Below are positions 50,613 to 59,552 of a DNA stretch of 64,000 nucleotides, piece by piece. This DNA comes from Streptomyces liliifuscus. GTDB taxonomy: Bacteria > Actinomycetota > Actinomycetes > Streptomycetales > Streptomycetaceae. Made by a program: the position numbers and the translations under genes. The notes beneath the pieces were generated by a model, which saw only the letters and a program-made list of their open reading frames with translations, searched no databases and had not been told where the DNA came from. Location of the stretch: the NCBI RefSeq assembly GCF_016598615.1, contig NZ_CP066831.1, forward strand, positions 2,294,001 through 2,358,000, given 5' to 3'. The first letter of the stretch is position 1. Each line of letters begins with the position of its first letter.

Positions 50613-51907
50613 CGCCGCTCCCCCGAAAGGCCTCGCCGCTCACCTGACGAGGCCACCCGCTCGCCCGACGAGGCCGCCCGGTCGTCCGACGAGCCAAGCC
50701 GCTCGCCCGAAGGCAGTTGCGGATCCCCAACGCCCCGCAGCGGACCCCCGGACCCCGTTCCGGCTCCGGCTCCGGCCCCAGCCCCAGCCCCCCGCAACCG
50801 CCCCGCGAACCCCACCAGTTCCGCGTACTGCTCGCCCAGGGCCGCGGGCCCCTCCCCCACCGGGTCCTTGAAGTAGAAGCCGAGTTCGGAGAGTGGGCCG
50901 GAGAGGCCGGTCTCGTGGGCTCGGGCGACCAGGCGGGCCAGGTCGAGGATCAGTGGGGCCGCGAGGGAGGAGTCGCAGCCCTGCCAGGTCGTCTGGAGGA
51001 CCATCCGGGTGCCGAGGAAGCCGTCGAAGGCGATGTGGTCCCAGGCGGTCTTCCAGTCGCCGAGGGACGGCACGTCGTCGATGTGGGTCTCGCCCTCGGG
51101 AACCCCGCCGAGGGTGTCGGCCAGGACGCGTTCCTTGCCCGCGTTCTTCGCGGCCGCGGCCCCGGGATCGGCGAGGGCCGCGCCGTCACCGCCGCCCAGC
51201 AGGTTCGTACCGGACCAGGCGCGGACCGCCAGCGCGCGCTGCGCGAACATCGGGCCGAGGACCGACCGCAGCAGGGTCTGACCGGTCTTGCCGTCCCGGC
51301 CCGCGTACGGCAGCCCGGACGCCGAGGCGGCCGACGCCAGTGCCGGGTGGTGCAGACCCATGGACGGGGTGAAGTTGACGTACGGGCAGCCCGCCCGCAG
51401 CGCGGCCGCCGCGTACAGGGAGCTGGCCGGGAGCTGCGCGCCGGTGGGCACGGGTTCCGTGGACGCCACGTTGACCACGACCGTACGGTCAAGACCGCAT
51501 CGGTTCGTGAAGTCGCGGATGTCGGAGGCCAGGGCCTCGACCAGTTCGTCCTCGTCGCGCGTCTCACCGGACAGCGGGCCACCGAGCCTGATCTCCCGGT
51601 CGGCGGCGGCGAGTTCGGCGGTGACGGCGGCCGGAAGTCCGGGCGGCAGCACGCCCCCGGCGGCGAGCGCCTCCGCCCGCTTGGGCAGGGGGCAGTCCAC
51701 CATGTCGTGACCGCCGAAGACGAGGGACGACAGCGGGGGCAGTCCGCAGTCGGCGAACGCGGGGGTCTCGGTGACCATGCCTGTCGGTGGGTGCAGCCCC
51801 GCGGTCACCGCGGCGCAGCCCGTGACGGCCGTGGTGGCGACAGAGCCACGCGCTCCGATCAGCCACACTCCCACCCGGGACGGGGAGACGGAGGATTCGG
51901 CGGACAT
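50609..51907 (-). CDS. Inositol-3-phosphate synthase family cyclase
   Basis: A 432-residue member of the myo-inositol-1-phosphate synthase family, which cyclises glucose 6-phosphate via NAD-dependent oxidation and an aldol step. Typical segments: GARGSVATT (18-26), VNVASTEP, YVNFTPSMG, GRDGKTGQTLLRSVLGPMF, WSGTNLLGGGDG and DVPSLGDWKTAWDHI. The catalytic part ends near 375; the tail is Gly-Ala-rich, then contains five heptads of the SGER-x-x-S type (400-432). AAGGAGG precedes the ATG. It is first in the Ebo-type operon, where others carry an EboD dehydroquinate-synthase-like cyclase; true housekeeping inositol synthase or a cyclase for a special product are both possible. Confidence 0.88.
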   Translation of the reverse strand: MSAESSVSPSRVGVWLIGARGSVATTAVTGCAAVTAGLHPPTGMVTETPAFADCGLPPLSSLVFGGHDMVDCPLPKRAEALAAGGVLPPGLPAAVTAELAAADREIRLGGPLSGETRDEDELVEALASDIRDFTNRCGLDRTVVVNVASTEPVPTGAQLPASSLYAAAALRAGCPYVNFTPSMGLHHPALASAASASGLPYAGRDGKTGQTLLRSVLGPMFAQRALAVRAWSGTNLLGGGDGAALADPGAAAAKNAGKERVLADTLGGVPEGETHIDDVPSLGDWKTAWDHIAFDGFLGTRMVLQTTWQGCDSSLAAPLILDLARLVARAHETGLSGPLSELGFYFKDPVGEGPAALGEQYAELVGFAGRLRGAGAGAGAGAGTGSGGPLRGVGDPQLPSGERLGSSDDRAASSGERVASSGERRGLSGERR

Positions 51908-51943
51908 GGGCAGCCTCCTTGTCGTACGTGCGGTCGTTCGCAA

Positions 51944-51995
51944 GCCGGAAACACTTGCCGGAAACGCTTGCCGGAAACGGCAGCCGGAAAATCAG
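51944..51995. repeat. Four 13-bp direct repeats in the Ebo-type operon promoter
   Basis: GCCGGAAAC begins at 51944, 51957 and 51970, and GCCGGAAAA at 51983; period exactly 13 bp. They lie 37-88 bp upstream of the cyclase start. This looks like an iterated binding site for a regulator rather than coding DNA. Confidence 0.8.
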
Positions 51996-52074
51996 CTGCC
52001 GCAGAGCGGACACATGGAACAGATGGAGGGACAAGACGGCGGGCGGAGGTCCGGCGTCCCCCGCCCGCCGCCGC

Positions 52075-53478
52075 TCAATCGCCCTGCGCGCCGGATCGCG
52101 CCGGCAGTTCCTTGATCCGGATGTCCCGGAAGGACACCTGGTCCTCGGCTCCGTGGTTCTGGATGCCGACGTGACCGTCACGCAGGCTGCGCGCCGGATC
52201 GGTGTTGGTGAAATCGTTGATCTTCACGCCGTTGAGCCAGACGCGGAGTCGTTCGCCCTCCACGCGGATCTCGTACGTGTTCCACTCCCCCGGCGGGTTC
52301 AGCGCACGGTCGCGCTGCCTGATGTCGGCGGACTGGAAGCTGTACACGGCCCCGGTGGTGCGGTCGGGGGCGTCGGACGCGTCGATCTGGATCTCGTAGC
52401 CGTTGTTGACGGCCGACCAGGGGTCGTCGGAGGCCGGGAAGCCCACGAACACACCGGAGTTGTCGTCCCCGGAGGCACTCGCCATCTTCCAGTCGAGCTT
52501 CAGCGAGTACGAGCCGAGGCCGCGGTCCGCGTACCAGAGCATGCCCAGGCCGCCGGACGACGTGAGTGCGCCGTCGTCCGAGAGCGAGAACGAGCCCGGT
52601 CCCGCCTGCTTCCAGTCCGCCAGTGACTCGGCGGTCCCGTCGAAGAGGGGTGAATACCCCTTCTCCGGGCGGCAGTCGGCCTCCGCGGCGCCGACGGCCC
52701 ACCGGATGCCGCCCAGCAGGTGCTGCCGGAAGGCGGGATCGGCGTACGACTCCTTGGTGTGACCGCTGCCGGTGTAGAAGGCGCGGCCGCCCCGGTACTC
52801 CTGGCACCAGGCGATCGGATGGTCGCCGCTCATCGTGCCGCCGCTGTACGACGACTCGTCGAGCGAGGCCAGGATGTGGGCCCGGTCCCGGGGATTGGAA
52901 CGGTAGTTGTACCACTCGTCCGTGCGGTTCCAGGACTCCCCGAGGTGCGAAGTGGCCGGGTGTGCCCGGTCCTCGACCTCGATCCGCGCGGGCTGGATCG
53001 CCGGGTGCGACTGGAAGTAGGCGCCGGCGAGGCCGCCATAGAACTCCCAGTCGTACTCGGTGTCGGCGGCCGCGTGGATGCCCACGTAACCCCCGCCGCG
53101 CTTGATGTAGCCCTCGAAGGCCCGCTGTTGGGCGTTGTTGAGGACGTCCCCGGTCGTGGAGAGGAACACGACGGCGTCGTACCGGCCGAGGTTGCGCGAG
53201 GAGAAGGCTCCCGCATCCTCGGTGGCGTCCACCCTGAACCCGTTCGCGGCGCCGAGGCTCTTCACCGCGGCGACCCCTTCGGGGATCGAGTCGTGCCGGA
53301 ACCCGGCGGTCTTGGAGAACACCAGCACCCGCTCACCCGCCGAGGGCTTCTTCGACGCGGCCGCTCCGGAGGACCCCGACGAGCCGGAGGGTCCCTTCGA
53401 CGCGGCCGGGCCCGACACACACCCGATGAGCAGGGCTGCGCCCATGACGGCGGTCACTGTTCGGCCAGTTGCTCGCAT
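52075..53478 (-). CDS. ThuA-DUF1080 lipoprotein (sugar-pathway hydrolase)
   Basis: A 467-residue exported lipoprotein with lipobox LLIGC (Cys20). After a Ser/Gly-rich linker comes a ThuA-like glutamine-amidotransferase-fold domain (about 48-265; VLVFSKTAGFRHDSIPEGV, GGGYVGIHAAADTEYDW, MSGDHPIAWCQE), then a DUF1080 jelly-roll domain (about 275-460; LFDGTAESLADWKQ, NSGVFVGFP, EWNTYEIRVEGERLRVWLNG), a family now named for hydrolysis of 3-keto-disaccharides. ThuA-type proteins act in disaccharide 3-keto routes in rhizobia. It lies 12 bp after the sugar dehydrogenase gene, suggesting extracellular oxidation followed by cleavage of a glycoside. Confidence 0.87.
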   Translation of the reverse strand: MRATGRTVTAVMGAALLIGCVSGPAASKGPSGSSGSSGAAASKKPSAGERVLVFSKTAGFRHDSIPEGVAAVKSLGAANGFRVDATEDAGAFSSRNLGRYDAVVFLSTTGDVLNNAQQRAFEGYIKRGGGYVGIHAAADTEYDWEFYGGLAGAYFQSHPAIQPARIEVEDRAHPATSHLGESWNRTDEWYNYRSNPRDRAHILASLDESSYSGGTMSGDHPIAWCQEYRGGRAFYTGSGHTKESYADPAFRQHLLGGIRWAVGAAEADCRPEKGYSPLFDGTAESLADWKQAGPGSFSLSDDGALTSSGGLGMLWYADRGLGSYSLKLDWKMASASGDDNSGVFVGFPASDDPWSAVNNGYEIQIDASDAPDRTTGAVYSFQSADIRQRDRALNPPGEWNTYEIRVEGERLRVWLNGVKINDFTNTDPARSLRDGHVGIQNHGAEDQVSFRDIRIKELPARSGAQGD

Positions 53479-53490
53479 GGCGCACCTTCC

Positions 53491-56010
53491 TCAGCGGGTT
53501 GTGAAGGTGAAGTCGTCCACGTCGTACAGGGCTCCGGTCCCGCTCCCCTTGAAGACGAGGTAGAGCGTGGTGGTGCCGCGCGGCGCCTTCGTCAGATTGG
53601 CGGTGACATCCTGGAAGTTCTCCCAGCCGCCGGTCACCGGCACGGTCGCGGTGCCGAGGAGGCGGCCGGTCGGCGAGCCCGCGCGTACCTCCAGCTTTCC
53701 GCCGGTACCGCCGGAGGAGATGCGTGCCGTGATCTTCGTGGCGTTGCTCAGGACGTACGGCTCGAAGGAGATCCAGTCGCGGTTGTTGATGTCACCGACG
53801 GTCCTTCCGCCGTGTGCGGTGGCCTTCGTCTGGATCGTGACGCCCTCCGACTTGCCGTAGTGCTCGGCCTGCCGGTGCCTGGGCTGGACGACGTTCTGGT
53901 CGTGCGTGGTGAGGGCCTCCTGGCCGCCGCCTCCGTTGTCGGTGTACTCCGCGTCGAAGACACCGAAGATGTTGGCGTCCTCGTCGTGGCCGCCGTCGGC
54001 GCTGGTCTGGATGGTGCCGGAGCAGCCGTTTGCGGTGGTCAGCGGGTGGCCGTGGCTGTCGTGGCCGAGGACGAAGCTGACCTTCACCTTGGCGCAGTCG
54101 ATGGACCTGCCGTCCTCGGGGTCGGTCACCTTGACCTTGAAGGGCACGGCGTCACCGAAGCTGAACAGCTGCCCGTCCTCGGGGAGTTGGAGGGTCACCT
54201 TCGGCGCGGTGTTGCCGACGACGATCCGTACGCTCGCGCTGCCGGTCCGCCCGGTGGCGTCCTTCGCGGTCAGCGTCGCCGTGTAGGTGCCGTTCTTCTT
54301 GTACGTGTACGTCGGGTTCGCCGAGGTCGACGTGCCGCCGTCGCCGAAGTCCCAGCTGTACGTGAGGGCGTCACCGTCGGCGTCCGCGGTGCCGGCCGAG
54401 GAGAACTTGACCTTCAGCTTCGCCTGTCCCGAGGTGCGGTCGGCCGCGGCCTGCGCCACGGGCGAGTGGCCGTCGGTCGCGTTCTCGATCCGGTACAGGG
54501 CCGAGTTCTCGTCACCGCCGAACCACGCGAGGCCGTAGTCGAGAACGTACAGCGCGCCGTCCGGGCCGAAGGCCATGTCCATGATCTGGGTGCCGGTCCA
54601 CGGCACGTTGTTGATGGACTGCACGGTGCCGCTGTCGTCCGAGGCGATCCGCTTGATCCAGCGGCGGCCGAACTCGCCGGCGAAGAAGTCCCCGTCGTAC
54701 GCCTCCGGGAACTTGACCGGGGAGTCGAGCGAGGCGTCGTAGTCGTAGACCGGGCCGCCCATCGGGGACTCGGAGCCGCTGCCGAACTCGGGCACGGATC
54801 CGCCGTCGTAGGGGATCCACGCGGTCTGGGCCGGGGGCAGGTCCGTCAAGCCCGTGTTGTTGGGCGAGGTGTTCTTGGGTGCGGAGCAGTCGAAGGAGGC
54901 CCCCGACGCGCCCGTGCCGAAGTCGTAGTCCACATAGGCGTCGTTGTTGCCCGTGCAGTAGGGCCAGCCGAAGTTGCCGGGCTCGGTGACGCGGGCGAAC
55001 TCGACCTGGCCGGCCGGGCCGCGCGCGGGATCGGCGGCGCCGGCGTCCGGGCCGTAGTCGCCGACGTAGAGGATGCCGGTCTTCTTGTCGACGCTGAAGC
55101 GGAACGGGTTGCGGAAGCCCATCGCGTAGATCTCGGGCTTCGTCTTGTCCGTGCCCGGTGCGAAGAGGTTGCCTTCGGGGACCGTGTACGAACCGTCGGC
55201 GTTCACCTTGATGCGCAGGATCTTGCCGCGCAGGTCGTTGGTGTTGCCGGAGGTGCGCTGCGCGTCGAAGACGGGGTTGCGGTTGGCGCGCTCGTCGATG
55301 GGCGAGTAGCCGTCCGACTGGAACGGGTTGGAGTCGTCACCGGTCGACAGGTAGAGGTTCCCGGCCGCGTCGAAGTCGATGTCCCCGCCCACGTGGCAGC
55401 AGATGCCGCGGGTCGCCGGGACGTCGAGGATCTTCTTCTCGCTGGCGTTGTCGAGGGTGCCGTCCGCCTTCAGGACGAAGCGCGAGAGCCGGTTGGCGCC
55501 GTCGAAGGGCGCGAAGTCGGCCGCGGTGCCCGTCTCGGGGGCATCGCCCGCCGGGGTGTCGAGCGGCGGGGCGTAGTAGAGGTAGATGAAGCGGTTGTCG
55601 GCGAAGCCGGGGTCGATGCCGACGCCCTGCAGGCCTTCCTCGTCGTGCGAGTAGACGGCGAGCTTGCCCGCCAGCTTGGTGTTGCCGGCGCTGTCGGTGA
55701 TCCGCAGTTCGCCGTCGCGCGAGGTGTGCAGGACCGAGCGGTCCGGGAGGACGGCCAGCGACATGGGCTCGCCGACCTCGGGCTCGCCCTTGGCGAGCGT
55801 GACCTGCTGGAAGTCCTCGGCGGCCGCGGGCGCGGCCGGCGCGGCGGCCGGGTCGGCGACGGCGGCGCCCGCCGGCGGCGCGGCCAGAGTGAGTGAGGCA
55901 CCCGCGAGGAGCGCACCGGTGAACAGGGCGAGCGCCTTGCGCAGTCGGATTCTCGGGCGTCGTCTGTGGCTCTCGGTTCTGGTGGTGCGTATGTGGTCGT
56001 TCCCGTGCAC
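53491..56010 (-). CDS. Secreted PQQ-type sugar dehydrogenase with PKD and CBM-like domains
   Basis: An 839-residue exported enzyme. Signal peptide with basic start (RRRPRIRLRK) and cleavage after GAAVA near 50. Residues about 65-505 are the six-bladed soluble glucose/aldose dehydrogenase propeller (GLQGVGIDPGF, GDIDFDAAGNLYLSTGDDSNPF, LRGKILRIKVN, EIYAMGFRNPFRFSVD, LYVLDYGLAWFGGDENS). A PKD domain (about 515-600; YSWDFGDGGTST) and a C-terminal carbohydrate-binding-like jelly roll (about 700-839; EVRAGSPTGRLLGTATVPVTGGWENFQDV) follow. GTG start at 56010 with TGGAGGC. Probably oxidises a sugar or glycoside at the cell surface. Whether it really uses PQQ is not clear; Streptomyces usually lack PQQ synthesis. 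Confidence 0.87.
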   Translation of the reverse strand: MHGNDHIRTTRTESHRRRPRIRLRKALALFTGALLAGASLTLAAPPAGAAVADPAAAPAAPAAAEDFQQVTLAKGEPEVGEPMSLAVLPDRSVLHTSRDGELRITDSAGNTKLAGKLAVYSHDEEGLQGVGIDPGFADNRFIYLYYAPPLDTPAGDAPETGTAADFAPFDGANRLSRFVLKADGTLDNASEKKILDVPATRGICCHVGGDIDFDAAGNLYLSTGDDSNPFQSDGYSPIDERANRNPVFDAQRTSGNTNDLRGKILRIKVNADGSYTVPEGNLFAPGTDKTKPEIYAMGFRNPFRFSVDKKTGILYVGDYGPDAGAADPARGPAGQVEFARVTEPGNFGWPYCTGNNDAYVDYDFGTGASGASFDCSAPKNTSPNNTGLTDLPPAQTAWIPYDGGSVPEFGSGSESPMGGPVYDYDASLDSPVKFPEAYDGDFFAGEFGRRWIKRIASDDSGTVQSINNVPWTGTQIMDMAFGPDGALYVLDYGLAWFGGDENSALYRIENATDGHSPVAQAAADRTSGQAKLKVKFSSAGTADADGDALTYSWDFGDGGTSTSANPTYTYKKNGTYTATLTAKDATGRTGSASVRIVVGNTAPKVTLQLPEDGQLFSFGDAVPFKVKVTDPEDGRSIDCAKVKVSFVLGHDSHGHPLTTANGCSGTIQTSADGGHDEDANIFGVFDAEYTDNGGGGQEALTTHDQNVVQPRHRQAEHYGKSEGVTIQTKATAHGGRTVGDINNRDWISFEPYVLSNATKITARISSGGTGGKLEVRAGSPTGRLLGTATVPVTGGWENFQDVTANLTKAPRGTTTLYLVFKGSGTGALYDVDDFTFTTR

Positions 56011-56056
56011 TGAATGCCTCCAGAGTGGGGCTGGTTGTACATGCGGGTGCGATGCG

Positions 56057-56078
56057 CCGGGGTGCGCCGCCACCCCGG
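56057..56078. terminator. Hairpin between isomerase and sugar dehydrogenase genes
   Basis: CCGGGGTG (56057-56064) pairs with CACCCCGG (56071-56078), 6-nt loop, 24 bp past the isomerase stop on the minus strand. It may end transcription of the upstream genes or act as an attenuator before the dehydrogenase gene. Confidence 0.5.
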
Positions 56079-56101
56079 AACGAACTCTGTGAGGGGGGTG
56101 G

Positions 56102-57106
56102 CTAGTCGTTGCCGCCGAACGCCGCGTCGAAGGACGCCGTCGGAGGTTCGAAGTCGTACGCCTTCAGCCGGGTGAGTGCCTCGGGTGCGCCCTGGAGGCG
56201 GTCCATGCCCGCGTCCTCCCACTCGACCGAGATGGGGCCCTTGTAGTCGATGGAGCGCAGCATCCGGAACACGTCCTCCCAGGGCACGTCGCCGTGGCCC
56301 GCGGACACGAAGTCCCAGCCGCGGCGCGGGTCGCCCCACGGCAGGTGGGAGCCGAGCCGTCCGTTGCGGCCGTCGAGGCGCTTACGGGCCTCCTTGCAGT
56401 CCACGTGGTAGATCCGGTCGCGGAAGTCCCACAGGAAGCCGACCGGGTCGAGGTCCTGCCAGACGAAGTGCGAGGGGTCGAAGTTCAGCCCGAAGGCCGG
56501 CCGGTGGTCAACGGCCTCCAGCGCGCGCTGGGTCGTCCAGTAGTCGTACGCGATCTCGCTGGGGTGGACCTCGTGCGCGAACCTCACTCCCTCGTTGTCG
56601 AAGACGTCGAGGATGGGGTTCCAGCGCATGGCGAAGTCCTCGTAGCCGCGCTCGATCATCGACTCGGGGGCCGGCGGGAACATCGCGACCAGGTGCCAGA
56701 TCGCGGAGCCGGTGAAGCCGATGACGGTGTCGACGCCGAAGGCCGCCGCGGCGCGCGCGGTGTCGGCGATCTCGGCCGCCGCGCGCTGCCGTACGCCCTC
56801 GGCCTCGCCGTCGCCCCAGATGCGGGAGGGCAGGATCGCCTGGTGGCGTTCGTCGATGATGGCGTCGCAGACGGCCTGGCCGACCAGGTGGTTGGAGATG
56901 GCCCAGCACTTGAGGCCGTACTTGTCGAGCAGTTCCCTGCGCGAGTCGAGGTAGGTGGAGTCCGCGAGCGCCTTGTCGACCTCGAAGTGGTCGCCCCAGC
57001 AGGCGAGTTCGAGTCCCTCGTAGCCGAAGTCGCGGGCGAGCCGGCAGACCTCTTCGAGCGGCAGGTCGGCCCACTGGCCGGTGAACAGCGTGAAGTTGCG
57101 CGGCAT
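56102..57106 (-). CDS. Sugar phosphate isomerase/epimerase-like TIM barrel protein
   Basis: A 334-residue cytoplasmic AP-endonuclease-2-like TIM barrel: [97 protein letters not shown] and [12 protein letters not shown] carry the metal-binding His, Asp, Glu. The group includes IolE/IolI-like and 3-keto-sugar isomerases and hydrolases. It is paired with a Gfo/Idh/MocA gene 13 bp upstream, the usual partner for isomerisation of a keto-sugar or inositol product. GGAAGG precedes the ATG. Confidence 0.87.
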   Translation of the reverse strand: MPRNFTLFTGQWADLPLEEVCRLARDFGYEGLELACWGDHFEVDKALADSTYLDSRRELLDKYGLKCWAISNHLVGQAVCDAIIDERHQAILPSRIWGDGEAEGVRQRAAAEIADTARAAAAFGVDTVIGFTGSAIWHLVAMFPPAPESMIERGYEDFAMRWNPILDVFDNEGVRFAHEVHPSEIAYDYWTTQRALEAVDHRPAFGLNFDPSHFVWQDLDPVGFLWDFRDRIYHVDCKEARKRLDGRNGRLGSHLPWGDPRRGWDFVSAGHGDVPWEDVFRMLRSIDYKGPISVEWEDAGMDRLQGAPEALTRLKAYDFEPPTASFDAAFGGND

Positions 57107-57119
57107 GGACTGGCCTTCC

Positions 57120-58340
57120 TCAACTCGCGATGGGGGTGTAGACGGAGTTCTTCTCGGCGCTCTCCTCGACCGCCGCGAGCACACGCTGCACCTGCAGCCC
57201 GTCGGCGAAGGAGGGCAGCGGCTGCCCGCCGTCCGCGATCGCGTGCACGAGGTCGCGGGCCTGGTGGGTGAAGGTGTGCTCGTAGCCGAGGCCGTGGCCC
57301 GGCGGCCACCAGGCCTCCAGGTAGGGGTGGTCGGGTTCGGTGACGAGGATGCGGCGGAAACCGGCGTGGGTGCCGGGCTCCGTGCCGTCGTGGTAGGAGA
57401 GCTCGTTGAGGCGTTCCAGGTCGAAGGCCAACGAGCCGTTCTCGCCGTTGAGTTCGATGCGCAGGGAGTTCTTGCGGCCGGTGGCGAACCGGGTGGCCTC
57501 GAAGGACGCGAGGGCGCCGGAGGCGAACCGTCCGGTGAACAGGGCGGCGTCGTCGACCGTGACGGCCCCGAGTTCGCTGCCCCCGGCCGCCGAGAGGCCG
57601 CTGGAGGATCCGGACAGCAGCGGCCGCTCCCGTACGAAGGTCTCGGTGAGGGCGGACACTCCCACGACCGGCTCGCCCGCCAGGTACTGGGCGAGGTCGA
57701 CGATGTGCGCCCCGAGGTCGCCGAGCGCTCCCGAGCCCGCCGTCTCCTTGCGCAGCCGCCAGGTGAGCGGGAACTCCCGGTCCACCAGCCAGTCCTGAAG
57801 GTAGGTCACCCGGACGTGCCGCAGGGTGCCGAGGCGCCCCTCGGCGACCATCTTCCGGGCGAGTGAAGTGGCGGGCACCCGGCGGTAGTTGAAGCCGACC
57901 ATCGCCACCTGGCCGCGCTCGGCGGCGGCCTGGGCGGCCTCGGCCATCGCCTCGGCCTCCTCGACCGTGTTGGCGAGGGGTTTCTCGCACAGCACGTGCT
58001 TGCCCGCGGCGAGCGCGGCGACGGCGATCTCGGCGTGGCTGTCGCCGGGGGTGCAGATGTCGACGAGGTCGACGTCCTCGCGGGAGATCAGTGCCCGCCA
58101 GTCGGTCTCGGCGGCCGCCCAGCCGAGCCGGTCGGCCGCCGCTCGTACGGCTCCTGCGTCACGGCCGCAGACAGCGGCGAGGACCGGTCGGCGTGGCAGG
58201 TCGAAGACACGGCCCACGGTGCGCCAGCCCTGTGAGTGGGCGGCGCCCATGAACGCGTATCCGACCATGCCCACGCCCAGGGGCGGCCTTCCGGCCGCTG
58301 CCCCGGCCTGTGCCTCGTCGGGCTGCTGCGGCTGTCCCAT
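57120..58340 (-). CDS. Gfo/Idh/MocA-family oxidoreductase
   Basis: A 406-residue NAD(P)-dependent sugar or cyclitol dehydrogenase. The N-terminal Rossmann domain has [14 protein letters not shown] (22-35) and [12 protein letters not shown] near 118; the C-terminal domain has [17 protein letters not shown] with the catalytic Asp/His pair. The family oxidises C3 or C2 hydroxyls of sugars, glycosides and inositols. It lies between the ribose-type ABC transporter and the isomerase gene in the minus-strand cluster. Confidence 0.9.
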   Translation of the reverse strand: MGQPQQPDEAQAGAAAGRPPLGVGMVGYAFMGAAHSQGWRTVGRVFDLPRRPVLAAVCGRDAGAVRAAADRLGWAAAETDWRALISREDVDLVDICTPGDSHAEIAVAALAAGKHVLCEKPLANTVEEAEAMAEAAQAAAERGQVAMVGFNYRRVPATSLARKMVAEGRLGTLRHVRVTYLQDWLVDREFPLTWRLRKETAGSGALGDLGAHIVDLAQYLAGEPVVGVSALTETFVRERPLLSGSSSGLSAAGGSELGAVTVDDAALFTGRFASGALASFEATRFATGRKNSLRIELNGENGSLAFDLERLNELSYHDGTEPGTHAGFRRILVTEPDHPYLEAWWPPGHGLGYEHTFTHQARDLVHAIADGGQPLPSFADGLQVQRVLAAVEESAEKNSVYTPIAS

Positions 58341-58430
58341 GCGGAGGTCCTCCTCTTCGTGGTGGCGCGGTGGGGGGTGTCGTGCGACAGCGCTCCGCGG
58401 GGTGCGCGGGTGATCTGCGGGTCCGTTGTG

Positions 58431-58494
58431 GCTGGTCGCGCAGTTCCCCGCGCCCCCGGAGGGCGCCCCCGACGGGGCGCCCCTGGCGGGGCAC
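58431..58494. repeat. GC-rich intergenic palindromic element, common Streptomyces type
   Basis: GCTGGTCGCGCAGTTCCCCG followed by a GGGCGCCCC (58461-58469)/GGGGCGCCC (58474-58482) hairpin. This string is of a kind I know to be scattered in intergenic DNA of many streptomycetes. It lies directly behind the binding-protein gene and could end its transcript. Confidence 0.65.
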
Positions 58495-58497
58495 GGC

Positions 58498-59535
58498 CTA
58501 CTTGAAGCCGGTGGGCAGGTACTGCTTGACGTTGGCCTTGTCGACCACCGCCGAGTAGAGGGTCAGGGACGCCGGGATCTCGAACTCGGCGAGGCCGCCG
58601 ATGCCCTTGCTCTGGCCCAGCGCGCGGGCGAGGTCGATCGCGGACGCGGCCATGGTGGGCGGGTAGAGGACGGTGGCCTTGAGGACGCTGTTGTCCGACT
58701 CGATGGCCTGCATGGCGGACAGGGCGCCCGCGCCGCCGACCATCAGGAAGTCGTCGCGTCCGGCCTGCTCGATGGCGCGCAGGGCGCCGACTCCCTGGTC
58801 GTCGTCGTGGTTCCACAGGGCGTCGAAGTTCGACTGGGCCTGCAGGAGCTGGGACATCTTGGCCTGTCCTGACTCGACGGTGAACTCGGCGGCCTGGCGG
58901 GCGACCTTCTTGATGTTCGGGTAGTTCTTGAGAGCCGCGTCGAAGCCCTGCGTGCGCTGCTTCGTCAGCTCCAGGTTGTCGAGGCCCGCGAGCTCGATGA
59001 CCCGGGCGCCCTTCTTGTCCTTGAGCTTCTCGCCGATGTAGTGGCCGGCGTTGAGGCCCATGCCGTAGTTGTCGCCGCCTATCCAGCAGCGGTACGCCTG
59101 CGGGGAGTTGAAGATCCGGTCGAGGTTGACGACCGGGATGCCGGCACGCATGGCCTGGAGGCCGACCTGGGTGAGCGCCTTGCCGTCGGCGGGCAGCACC
59201 ACCAGGACGTCGACCTTCTTGTTGATCAGCGTCTCGATCTGACCGATCTGCTGGGCGGTGTCGTTGGAGCCCTCGGTGATCTCCAGCGTCACGTCCTTGT
59301 ACTTCTTGGCGCGGCTCTTGGCGTTGTCGTTGATCGCGTTGAGCCAGCCGTGGTCGGCCTGCGGGCCGGCGAAGCCGATGGTGACCTGCTTGCCGGGCTT
59401 GTCGTCGGCGGCGGGCTGGTCGTTGGAGGCCGGCTCGTCGTCGGATTCATTGCTGGTGCAACCGGCGAGGAGGACACCGGCCGAGACGGCGGCGGTGCCG
59501 AAGAGCAGTCCTCTGCGGCTCGTGATCTCTGGCAT
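58498..59535 (-). CDS. Ribose-type sugar-binding lipoprotein (RbsB-like)
   Basis: A 345-residue periplasmic-binding-type lipoprotein: twin arginine at 7-8 (TSRRGLLFG) and lipobox LLAGC with Cys26, then an acidic linker and a PBP1 fold (VTIGFAGPQADHGWLNAIND, VDVLVVLPADGKAL, VVNLDRIF, GARVIELAGLDNLELT, ALWNHDDDQGVGALRAIEQAG). It binds a pentose, cyclitol or similar sugar for the permease and ATPase encoded just upstream, 17 bp away. Confidence 0.92.
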   Translation of the reverse strand: MPEITSRRGLLFGTAAVSAGVLLAGCTSNESDDEPASNDQPAADDKPGKQVTIGFAGPQADHGWLNAINDNAKSRAKKYKDVTLEITEGSNDTAQQIGQIETLINKKVDVLVVLPADGKALTQVGLQAMRAGIPVVNLDRIFNSPQAYRCWIGGDNYGMGLNAGHYIGEKLKDKKGARVIELAGLDNLELTKQRTQGFDAALKNYPNIKKVARQAAEFTVESGQAKMSQLLQAQSNFDALWNHDDDQGVGALRAIEQAGRDDFLMVGGAGALSAMQAIESDNSVLKATVLYPPTMAASAIDLARALGQSKGIGGLAEFEIPASLTLYSAVVDKANVKQYLPTGFK

Positions 59536-59552
59536 GGCGGTGAACCCTTTCC

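Noticed and set aside
52720..55896. 1058-codon plus-strand open frame opposite the sugar dehydrogenase
   Set aside because: Repetitive Val/Gly/Asp/Arg composition and no domain; mirror of a real secreted enzyme.
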